Positions 6,085 through 11,779 of a stretch of 11,779 bases of DNA are shown here, piece after piece. The stretch's first letter is position 1; the number at the start of each line of letters is the position of its first letter. Position numbers and translations under genes: made by a program. The notes below the pieces were generated by a model. It searched no databases. It was not told the DNA's origin and saw only the letters and a program-made list of their open reading frames with translations. This DNA comes from Elusimicrobiota bacterium (GTDB taxonomy: Bacteria; Elusimicrobiota; Elusimicrobia; UBA1565), in assembly GCA_003450735.1 (NCBI GenBank), contig DMEZ01000038.1, positions 1 to 11,779 of the forward strand, in the 5' to 3' direction.

Positions 6085-6114
6085 TTGCCCCCCGTCGAGG
6101 GATTTTGCTACACT
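6085..6114 (+). promoter_or_regulatory. Promoter of the rplM-rpsI operon, near-leaderless
   Basis: TTGCCC (6085-6090), an 18-base spacer and TACACT (6109-6114), with an extended -10 TG at 6106-6107. The predicted transcription start is about 6121, only a few bases before the ATG at 6125, and no Shine-Dalgarno sequence is present. The leader would be four bases or less. Confidence 0.6.
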
Positions 6115-6124
6115 ATATGTACAT

Positions 6125-6565
6125 ATGCCCACTGAGACGACGCTCACGACTTTGAAACAGGCCCAGGAGAACCGCCGCTGGGTCGTCCTCGACGCCGAGG
6201 GGAAGGTGCTCGGGCGGTTGGCCACGCAGGCGGCAGGCCTCCTGCGCGGGAAGCACAAGCGCTTCTTTACCCCCTGCGTGGACTGCGGCGACTTCGTGAT
6301 CGTGACGAACGCGGCGAAGGTCCAGGTGACCGGCAAGAAGCTCGAGCAGAAGTTCTACTTCAGCCACTCCGGCTACGCCGGCGGCAAGAAGATCGTCCCC
6401 TACAAGCTCCAGATGGAGCGCGACCCGCGCAAGGTCGTGTTCCTGGCCGTCAAGCGGATGCTGCCCGTCAACAAGCTCCGCGCCTGCCAGCTCAAGCGGC
6501 TGAAGATCTACCCCGGCGCCGAGCATCCGCACGCGGCCCAGCTGGCCGTCCCCAAGGCGTCCTAA
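6125..6565 (+). CDS. rplM: 50S ribosomal protein L13
   Basis: A 146-residue L13, an early-assembly protein of the large subunit that binds 23S rRNA. Family features are RRWVVLDAEGKVLGRLATQAAGLLRGKHK near the N-terminus, DCGDFVIVTNAAKVQVTGKK, the KFYFSHSGYAGG segment and the C-terminal block LKRLKIYPGAEHPHAAQ. The frame is open back to 6035, but I chose ATG 6125 because the family starts just before the RRWVVLDAEGK block and a promoter occupies the upstream bases. It is followed after nine bases by rpsI, the near-universal bacterial rplM-rpsI operon. Base composition returns here from the AT-rich island to the GC-rich native style. Confidence 0.97.
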   Translation: MPTETTLTTLKQAQENRRWVVLDAEGKVLGRLATQAAGLLRGKHKRFFTPCVDCGDFVIVTNAAKVQVTGKKLEQKFYFSHSGYAGGKKIVPYKLQMERDPRKVVFLAVKRMLPVNKLRACQLKRLKIYPGAEHPHAAQLAVPKAS

Positions 6566-6574
6566 GAGGCGAAC

Positions 6575-6979
6575 ATGGCTGAAACCAAGACCGATTCCAT
6601 CCTGGCCACCGGACGGCGGAAGACCTCCGTCGCCCAGGTCCGCCTCATCCCGAACGGCGGGGGCAAGTTCACCGTCAACTCCAAGACGGCCGACGAGTAC
6701 TTCCGCGGCCACGTCCGCCAGCTCGCCGCCATCCGCGTCGCTCTCGAGAAGAGCGAGCAGAAGACCTACGACGTGACCGTCAAGGTCGTGGGCGGCGGCA
6801 TCACCGGCCAGGCCGAGGCCATCCGCCACGGCCTCGCCCGCGCCCTGGCCCGCGTCGACACCGGCTTCAAGAAGATCATGCGCAAGGAAGGGTTCCTCAC
6901 CCGGGACTCGCGCATGGTCGAGCGCAAGAAGCCCGGCCAGCCCAAGGCCCGCAAGCGCTTCCAGTACTCCAAGCGCTGA
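6575..6979 (+). CDS. rpsI: 30S ribosomal protein S9
   Basis: A 134-residue S9, located in the 30S head with its C-terminal tail reaching the P-site tRNA. Diagnostic segments are TGRRKTSVAQVRLIPNGGGKFTVN at the N-terminus, VKVVGGGITGQAEAIRHGLARAL in the middle, and the basic tail GQPKARKRFQYSKR at the extreme C-terminus. MRKEGFLTRDSRMVERKKPG is also typical. The start is preceded by AGAGG at a suitable distance. It is co-transcribed with rplM. Length and motifs are normal, with no oddity. Confidence 0.98.
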   Translation: MAETKTDSILATGRRKTSVAQVRLIPNGGGKFTVNSKTADEYFRGHVRQLAAIRVALEKSEQKTYDVTVKVVGGGITGQAEAIRHGLARALARVDTGFKKIMRKEGFLTRDSRMVERKKPGQPKARKRFQYSKR

Positions 6980-6990
6980 GGCATCCGTCG

Positions 6991-7272
6991 ATGCCCACGG
7001 AGCGCATCCGAGTCCGCGGACTCGCGCGGATCTCCGCCGCTCTGTTCGCCCTCTGGGGCGTCCCGGTCGCCCTCAAGGGCGTCTGGGACCTGCTCGGCGG
7101 CCAGCCCGAAGCCAACCTCTACGCCCCCCGCCCCTGGGAGTTCGTCACCCGGGAGCAGTGGGCGCGGTACGCCGGCTTCGAGCTGGCCTACGGGCTGGCC
7201 TGCCTGGCTTTGGCCTGGCTGCTCTGGCGCGCGTCGCGCTTCCTCCCCGAGACGGCCGAGCGGGAAGCCTGA
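6991..7272 (+). CDS. Small two-helix membrane protein, unknown
   Basis: A 93-residue protein of no recognised family. Hydrophobic stretches at about residues 12-35 (ISAALFALWGVPVALKGVW) and 60-80 (FELAYGLACLALAWLLWRAS) predict two transmembrane helices. They are joined by a roughly 25-residue loop with an aromatic-rich motif (YAPRPWEFVTREQW). The basic N-terminus suggests both ends are cytoplasmic. It begins 12 bases after rpsI and ends five bases before the DUF72 gene, so it is probably read in one operon with them. Its GC-rich codons match its neighbours, which supports real coding. Confidence 0.65.
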   Translation: MPTERIRVRGLARISAALFALWGVPVALKGVWDLLGGQPEANLYAPRPWEFVTREQWARYAGFELAYGLACLALAWLLWRASRFLPETAEREA

Positions 7273-7277
7273 GGGGC

Positions 7278-8042
7278 ATGCCCCTCTCCATCGGCTGCTG
7301 CGGCTTCCCCGTCGCCAAGGACGTCTACTTCAGCCGCTTCCAGACGGTGGAGCTCAACGCTCCCTTCTACGCCCTCCCGCGCCTCACGACCGCGCGGAAG
7401 TGGCGCGAAGAGGCCCCTGAGGGCTTCGAGTTCTCCCTGAAGGCCTGGCAGGTGATCACCCACCCCGCCATGAGCCCGACCTATCGGAAGCTGGAGGGGC
7501 GCCTGCCGGGCAAGCCCGCGCGCTGCGGCTTCTTCCAGGACACCGACGAGGTGCGTTCGGCCTGGGAGCGGACGGCGGAGCTCGCCCGCGTCCTCCAGGC
7601 CCGCTTCATCCTGTTCCAGACCCCCGCCAGCTTCCACCCGAGCGCCGACCATATCCGCGCGCTCTCCCGCTTCTTCAAGCGGGCGCGGCGGGAGGGAGCG
7701 GCCTTCGTCTGGGAGCCCCGGGGCTCCTGGGACGAGCGGACGACGGGCAAGGTCTGCAAGGACCTCGGCCTCCTGCGCGGCGGCGACCCCCTGCTGGGGA
7801 CCCCCTCCGAGGGGAGCGTGCGCTATTTCCGCCTGCATGGCCGCGGCGAGCGCGGACGCCTCGTCTACGACCACGCCTACTCGGACGAGGAACTCTCCCG
7901 GCTGGCCGGCTTATGCGGGGGCAAGGAGACCTTCGTCTACTTCAACAACTCCTCCATGTGGGAGGATGCCCGCAGGTTCCAGGACCTCCGGGACGGGAGC
8001 GCCCATGTGCGGCTTCGCGGGACAGTTCCGGCTCGACGGTAA
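7278..8042 (+). CDS. DUF72 (YecE-like) TIM-barrel family protein
   Basis: A 254-residue DUF72 protein. Features of the family are the N-terminal MPLSIGCCGFPVAKDVYFSRF, the strand VELNAPFYALPRLTTARKWREEAPEGFEFSLKAWQVITHP, a middle segment RFILFQTPASFHPSADHIRAL, the acidic/aromatic VWEPRGSW, YFRLHGRG, and the C-terminal TFVYFNNSSMWEDARRFQDL. The fold is TIM-barrel-like. The biochemical role of DUF72 is not established, though the conserved polar residues suggest an enzyme. ATG 7278 was chosen because the family begins directly with this IGCCGFP strand; the longer open frame upstream is a shadow of the membrane-protein gene. The 3' end overlaps asnB by 38 bases. Confidence 0.9.
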   Translation: MPLSIGCCGFPVAKDVYFSRFQTVELNAPFYALPRLTTARKWREEAPEGFEFSLKAWQVITHPAMSPTYRKLEGRLPGKPARCGFFQDTDEVRSAWERTAELARVLQARFILFQTPASFHPSADHIRALSRFFKRARREGAAFVWEPRGSWDERTTGKVCKDLGLLRGGDPLLGTPSEGSVRYFRLHGRGERGRLVYDHAYSDEELSRLAGLCGGKETFVYFNNSSMWEDARRFQDLRDGSAHVRLRGTVPARR

Positions 8043-9855
8043 GCCTCCCGCCTGGGAGGCCGTCGAAGCGGCGGCGAAGCGGCTGGCCCTCCGGGGCCCC
8101 GACGACGCCTCTTCCTGGCGCGACGAGCGCGCGGCCCTCTCCTTCCGGCGGCTCTCCATCCTCGATCTCGAAGGCGGGCGTCAGCCCATGGCGTCCGAGG
8201 ACGGGCGCTTCCACGTCGTCTTCAACGGCGAGATCTACAACCACCCGGGCCTGAAGCACGAGCTCGAGGCGCGCGGGGTCTGCTACCGCACCCGCTCCGA
8301 CACCGAGACGATCCTTCATGTGTGCCGCCGGGACGGTGAGAACGCCGTCCGCCGCCTGGAGGGGATGTTCGCCTTCGCCCTCTACGACGCCCGGGAGGGG
8401 CGGCTCACGCTGGCGCGCGACCCCCTCGGCGTCAAGCCGCTCTACTACCATCTCCAGGACAACGTCCTCTCCTTCGCCTCCGAGCTGAGGGCCTTGGCGC
8501 TCCTGCTGCCTTCGGTCAGTCTCGACTGCGCCTCCGTCGTGGACTACCTCTCCTACGGCATCGTCCACGCCCCGCGCACGGCGCTCGAGGGGGCGCGCAA
8601 GCTGCCTCCGGGGCACCAGTTAGTCTTCGACGCGAAGGGCCTGAAAGTCCGCCGGTTCTGGGAGCTCGAAGCGTCCAAGCCTGACTCCAAGCATCGCAAG
8701 GAAATCGGCTTCGAGCAGGCCTTGGGCGAGGTGGAGAGCCTGCTCAAGCGCTCGGTCAAAAGCCAGCTCCTGAGCGACGTGCCGGTCGGGGCGTTTTTGA
8801 GCGGGGGGGTGGATTCCTCGCTCGTGACCGCGCTCATGGCGCGCGAGACGGGCGGCAAGGTGCCCACCTTCAGCATCGGCTTCTCGGGCGCGCGCGCGGG
8901 CCTGGATGAGTCCGTCCACGCCAGGGCGGTGGCGGCGCACCTCGGGACCGACCACCACGAGCTCGTCCTGCCGGCCGGCGTGCTCGAGGGGGTCGAAGAG
9001 CTTTCCGGCTGTCTCGATGAGCCCATCGCCGATTCGGCCATCCTGCCGACCTTCCTGCTCGCCCGCTTCGCGCGGCAGAGCGTGAAGGTCGTCCTGAGCG
9101 GGGAGGGGGCCGACGAGCTCTTCGCGGGCTACAACCGCTACAAAGCGGCCTATCTCTCGGAGCGGGTCGGGGCCATCCCCGGCTGGAGCCGGGGGCTTGC
9201 CGCTTTCGCGGCCCGCCGGCTGGGCAAGGGGAGGGTGTTCCAGAACATCCCCTACGACCGCGCCTCGGACTGGGCCCGCGCCTTCGCCCACGCGGAGCCT
9301 CCGGCCTACGCGAGCCTCCTGCGCCCCGGCTTCCTCGACGGGCTGCGCGAGGACCCTTTCGACTGGCTAGGCTCTTTCGAGCGCCCGCACAGCCTGGGCG
9401 AGGCCCAGGTCTTCGACCTCAAGACGGTGCTCCCCGACGCGCTCCTGATGAAGGTGGACAAGGCGACGATGCGGGCGTCCCTGGAGGCCCGGGTGCCCTA
9501 CCTCGACCGGCGCCTGGTGGAGTACGCCTTCGCCCTGCCGCCTTCGGTCAAGATGCACCGGCTCAAGGGGAAGTACCTCCTGCGCCGCCTGGCCGAGAAG
9601 TACCTGCCCAAGGCCATCGCCACCCGCCGCAAGCACGGCTTCATCGTGCCCTGGGAGGAGTGGACCCGCTCTCCGCAGAACCGGCTTTTCGACGAGATGG
9701 CTTCCTCCGAGGACTTCGCCGCGCTCGGGATCTTCGACCCGGCGGCCCTCAAGGAGCGCGTCGCGCTCCTGCGCCAGGGCTCGCGCGCGGTGGACTCCGG
9801 CATCGCCTACCGCATCGCCGTGTTCTGGCTGTGGTTCCAGGGGCTGAAGGCATGA
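8005..9855 (+). CDS. asnB: Asparagine synthase (glutamine-hydrolysing)
   Basis: A 616-residue AsnB, which converts aspartate, glutamine and ATP to asparagine and glutamate. The start at 8005 puts Cys directly after Met (MCGFAGQF), giving the N-terminal nucleophile of the class II glutamine amidotransferase domain. That domain continues with RRLSILDLEGGRQPM, VFNGEIYNH (residues 72-80) and RSDTETIL. The synthetase domain has the ATP pyrophosphatase loop SGGVDSS (about 266-272), LSGEGADELFAGYNRYK (about 364-380), KVDKATMRASLEARVPYLDRRLVEYA and KHGFIVPWEEW. All key residues I can check are present and the length is usual. Homologues often sit in cell-surface polysaccharide loci and may amidate other substrates, but nothing here points that way. 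It overlaps DUF72 by 38 bases and the next gene by ATGA. Confidence 0.95.
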   Translation: MCGFAGQFRLDGKPPAWEAVEAAAKRLALRGPDDASSWRDERAALSFRRLSILDLEGGRQPMASEDGRFHVVFNGEIYNHPGLKHELEARGVCYRTRSDTETILHVCRRDGENAVRRLEGMFAFALYDAREGRLTLARDPLGVKPLYYHLQDNVLSFASELRALALLLPSVSLDCASVVDYLSYGIVHAPRTALEGARKLPPGHQLVFDAKGLKVRRFWELEASKPDSKHRKEIGFEQALGEVESLLKRSVKSQLLSDVPVGAFLSGGVDSSLVTALMARETGGKVPTFSIGFSGARAGLDESVHARAVAAHLGTDHHELVLPAGVLEGVEELSGCLDEPIADSAILPTFLLARFARQSVKVVLSGEGADELFAGYNRYKAAYLSERVGAIPGWSRGLAAFAARRLGKGRVFQNIPYDRASDWARAFAHAEPPAYASLLRPGFLDGLREDPFDWLGSFERPHSLGEAQVFDLKTVLPDALLMKVDKATMRASLEARVPYLDRRLVEYAFALPPSVKMHRLKGKYLLRRLAEKYLPKAIATRRKHGFIVPWEEWTRSPQNRLFDEMASSEDFAALGIFDPAALKERVALLRQGSRAVDSGIAYRIAVFWLWFQGLKA

Positions 9856-10691
9856 GTAAATTGGTTTGTCGTATTCGCGCGTCTCTGATGGTGATGGGTT
9901 TGCTTTGTTCTCTTTGGATAAGCACGAAAAGCGCTGACACGGATGATGGAGCGAAGACAGGGAAGGCGCTCCCCCAAGCATCGTGCCCGCCATTCAAGAG
10001 CGAACCGCTCGTCCTCCGGAAGGGACGGAAATCAGCTTCAATCGAATACAAGCAGGGGCCCGGATGCGAGCGGACTTTGGTCTCGATCGAATATTCAACC
10101 GATGTCCCGAAAAGAGAGACGGATATCACCGCGGCCCGAGACGTCCGGTCTGCATCGGTGGAACGGCCGCAGCGGAAGTGCGATTCGCCCGGAAGACCCA
10201 GGCCGGCGATCCCGCCGATCGTTGAGCAGGAACTGAAGCGACGATATCCCCAGTTCGAACTGCTGGAATACGACGACTTCATCCCCAGCGTACTGCGAGG
10301 ATATTGCTCGACTCCGCAAGCGACGCCTTTCGCTGTCATAGGCGATTTTAATGGCGACTCGAAACCCGATCTGGCCATGCAGGGGCTCGACAAACTCAGC
10401 TACGTGCTGATTGCGGCGCTATCGAAAGACGCGGAAGTCGAGTTCGTCGAGCTCGAAAGATACCCCTTGAGAGAGCCGGGGCATCAATGGTGCGAGGTCG
10501 GGGAAGGCCGTCTCGAACGGGGAATCTCCAAGTACCTGACGCTCTGGCCTCGCGAGAAGACGGATTCTCTTTTAGAGCACGGCTCCGTCAAGCTCCAAGG
10601 CGACGCAATCATGGTGCATTATTTCGGCGACAGCATCGTCCTCCACTACTATGATGGTGGAAAGTTCAAGTCTTACGTCTTGGGGGAGTAA
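9852..10691 (+). CDS. Secreted protein with one FG-GAP/VCBS-type calcium-loop motif
   Basis: A 279-residue protein of unknown function. The start at 9852 overlaps the asnB stop (ATGA) and has AAGG just upstream. Residues 1-28 form a signal peptide (MSKLVCRIRASLMVMGLLCS, continuing LWISTKSA). Residues 163-176 read IGDFNGDSKPDLAM, the Asp/Asn-rich calcium-binding loop (D165, N167, D169, D173) seen in FG-GAP and VCBS repeats, but only one copy is present rather than a seven-bladed propeller. The block before it (PPIVEQELKRRYPQFELLEYDDF) and the C-terminal strands (DAIMVHYFGDSIVLHYYDGGKFKSYVLGE) look like an intact globular domain. Codon use is clearly less GC-rich than in asnB, as with the 4695 gene, which suggests recent acquisition. 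Confidence 0.75.
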   Translation: MSKLVCRIRASLMVMGLLCSLWISTKSADTDDGAKTGKALPQASCPPFKSEPLVLRKGRKSASIEYKQGPGCERTLVSIEYSTDVPKRETDITAARDVRSASVERPQRKCDSPGRPRPAIPPIVEQELKRRYPQFELLEYDDFIPSVLRGYCSTPQATPFAVIGDFNGDSKPDLAMQGLDKLSYVLIAALSKDAEVEFVELERYPLREPGHQWCEVGEGRLERGISKYLTLWPREKTDSLLEHGSVKLQGDAIMVHYFGDSIVLHYYDGGKFKSYVLGE

Positions 10692-10701
10692 GATTCCGCT
10701 G

Positions 10702-10722
10702 TTTCCGCTCCGAGGACGGAAA
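10702..10722 (+). other. Weak stem-loop after the secreted-protein gene
   Basis: TTTCCG (10702-10707) can pair with CGGAAA (10717-10722) over a nine-base loop. No T-tract follows, so it is only a weak candidate for a transcript end. The rest of the 10692-10816 gap shows no other structure that I can support. Confidence 0.25.
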
Positions 10723-10816
10723 GGTGCAATGGAGCTGGGTTCCGAATGCCGACGGGAGGTGGCCCGCAGCAATGTCCTCCACCCCCATCGGTCGGCGCCC
10801 CGCACTGACTAAATTG

Positions 10817-10822
10817 TAGAAT
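10817..10822 (+). promoter_or_regulatory. Candidate -10 element, start-proximal (leaderless) promoter
   Basis: TAGAAT at 10817-10822 matches TATAAT at five of six positions. It ends seven bases before the GTG at 10830, so the transcript would begin at or next to the start codon. No convincing -35 is visible. The geometry resembles that upstream of rplM. Confidence 0.4.
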
Positions 10823-10829
10823 CCGCACC

Positions 10830-11408
10830 GTGATTCTCTCCCGCGGGAAGAAGGCTCCGCGACCGCCCCTGCTCGGTCTAGCCGAGCGGACGGCGGAGGT
10901 GTTCCAGGCCTTCGAGGCGTTCATCCGGGAGCCCGCAGACAACGGAGCGGCCCTCGTCCTGCAGGCCGCCATCCGCTTCGAGGAAGCACTGAAGGCCTTG
11001 CCCGCGCCCGGGACGAGTCTCGCGGCGGAGCGGCGCCTCGAACGCACCATCATCCGGGGCTTCGAGGAAGCCGTCCTCTCGGCCCGGCTCGCGGCCGACG
11101 AGACCCTCCGCTTCGGCGCGGACGCCGCGCCCTTCGCTCCCATGGCCGAAGCCCTCGCGTTCGCCGCCCAGGACATGGCCTCGGCGATGCGCAAGGACAA
11201 GGGCTGGGCCGAGGCCCTCGTCCGGGCCCGCAAGTACGAAGGGAACTTCCAGGTTCTCCATCGCCGGGCCCTCGAGGCCCTGCTGAGCCACCCCAACGTC
11301 GTGACTCTCCTCAAGACCAAGGAGATCCTCAAGCGCTTCTCGGACGCCGGCCTGCGCCTCGGCCAGGCCGCCGAAGCGCTGGGAGAGCTATACTCAAGGA
11401 ACCCATGA
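10830..11408 (+). CDS. DUF47 / PhoU-like phosphate-transport accessory protein
   Basis: A 192-residue all-helical protein. The pattern fits DUF47 (PhoU-like), whose members usually accompany Pit-type phosphate permeases: an N-terminal helix pair (LLGLAERTAEVFQAFEAFI), a middle EAVLSARLAADETLRFGADAAPF region, a HRRALEALLSHPNVVTLLKT segment corresponding to the family's E-x-x-x-D-x-x-x-x-x-A-L helix, and a final KEILKRFSDAGLRLGQAAEAL helix resembling the WKEIYExLExATDxCExVA ending. The acidic metal-binding residues are thinner than in typical PhoU proteins, so the assignment is moderate. The GTG start at 10830 follows a candidate -10 at leaderless spacing. The stop overlaps the next start (ATGA), coupling it to a 5'-nucleotidase; no Pit permease gene is in the window. 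Confidence 0.6.
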   Translation: MILSRGKKAPRPPLLGLAERTAEVFQAFEAFIREPADNGAALVLQAAIRFEEALKALPAPGTSLAAERRLERTIIRGFEEAVLSARLAADETLRFGADAAPFAPMAEALAFAAQDMASAMRKDKGWAEALVRARKYEGNFQVLHRRALEALLSHPNVVTLLKTKEILKRFSDAGLRLGQAAEALGELYSRNP

Positions 11409-11779
11409 AAAGAACCCTGCTCGCCGTCCTGCTCATCTCGGTCTCCACGGCGAACCTCAACGCCGAGAACCTCAAGGTCCAGCTCTTCCACACCAACGAC
11501 ATCCACGGCTGGTACATGTCGCGCCCGGCCTCCTTCTACAAGGAGGACCCCAAGCGCCTCATCGGCGGCTTCCCGGTCATGGCCAACGCCCTGAAGAAGC
11601 TCTCCGAGCCCGGCGCCGCGACCTTCCTCGTAGACGCGGGCGACTGGTTCCAGGGCACCCCGGAGGGCTCGCTCTCCAAGGGGAGCAACACGGTCGCCCT
11701 CTTCAACGCCATGAAGTACGACCTCGTGACCCTCGGAAACCACGACTTCGACTTCGGCGAGGATGAGCTCAAGTGGCTC
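11405..11779 (+). CDS. 5'-nucleotidase / UshA-type metallophosphatase, 3' partial
   Basis: The frame is open to the window end; the first 125 residues are visible. Residues 1-21 are a signal peptide (MKRTLLAVLLISVSTANLNA), so the enzyme is exported to the periplasm or cell surface. Metallophosphatase motifs follow in order: HTNDIHG (D-x-H metal ligands), DAGDWFQGTPEG (G-D-x-x-Q-G) and LGNHDFDFG (G-N-H-D). These define the calcineurin-like domain of 5'-nucleotidase/2',3'-cyclic phosphodiesterase proteins, which release phosphate and nucleosides from extracellular nucleotides. The C-terminal substrate-binding domain lies beyond the window. The start overlaps the PhoU-like gene stop, so a joint phosphate-scavenging role is a reasonable inference. 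Thiosulfohydrolase SoxB shares this fold but seems less likely. Confidence 0.9.
   Translation, partial: MKRTLLAVLLISVSTANLNAENLKVQLFHTNDIHGWYMSRPASFYKEDPKRLIGGFPVMANALKKLSEPGAATFLVDAGDWFQGTPEGSLSKGSNTVALFNAMKYDLVTLGNHDFDFGEDELKWL

Noticed and set aside
6035..6124. Longer N-terminal extension of L13 starting at 6035
   Set aside because: The extension would run through the promoter at 6085-6114 and adds sequence absent from L13 proteins. ATG 6125 gives the normal length.
1..11779. CRISPR array, insertion sequence, transposase, integrase or toxin-antitoxin module
   Set aside because: No spaced repeats, terminal inverted repeats, transposase-like or toxin-like reading frame was found anywhere in the window.

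Overview
The window is about 11.8 kb of dense, GC-rich bacterial DNA. Every gene I can support reads on the + strand. Most genes abut or overlap: start/stop ATGA junctions occur at 2213, 5660, 9852 and 11405. A hand count of the line at 3841 gives 42/60 G+C. The gene set (obg, paired HpnC/HpnD-type squalene synthases, dcd, rplM-rpsI, DUF72, asnB, a DUF47/PhoU-like protein and a 5'-nucleotidase) fits a free-living or environmental bacterium. I lean weakly towards Elusimicrobiota or a similar GC-rich, metagenome-derived lineage, but no marker here settles the taxonomy.

Layout. (1) 1-1347: an open reading frame in which a class III nucleotidyl cyclase domain runs in frame into the G domain and C-terminal domain of the GTPase Obg. 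The Obg fold is missing and composition changes at the joint near 480, so this may be an assembly chimera. (2) 1335-3049: two overlapping head-to-head prenyl synthases (HpnC-like, HpnD-like). (3) 3056-4505: dCTP deaminase, then a secreted protein of unknown function whose signal peptide is visible only if translation starts at a CTG inside the end of dcd. (4) 4506-about 6080: an AT-richer island (24/60 G+C in the line at 5341). It holds a strong sigma-70-type promoter, a short RNA with three consecutive hairpins each with a 7-nt loop (the last a terminator), a secreted coiled-coil protein with an internal repeat and a probable disulfide-clasped hairpin, and a small companion ORF that looks frameshifted. 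(5) 6085-6979: promoter plus rplM-rpsI. (6) 6991-9855: small membrane protein, DUF72 protein, asparagine synthase. (7) 9852-10691: a lower-GC secreted protein with one FG-GAP/VCBS-type calcium-loop motif. (8) 10817-11779: promoter-like -10, DUF47/PhoU-like protein and the start of a secreted 5'-nucleotidase, which together suggest phosphate scavenging.

Housekeeping functions (translation, nucleotide supply, isoprenoid synthesis) alternate with secreted proteins of unknown role. The least explained piece is 4506-4694: a self-contained promoter, structured RNA and terminator directly ahead of an unusual secreted protein. It could be a small RNA or a cis-regulatory attenuator/riboswitch. I could not match it to a known class by eye.
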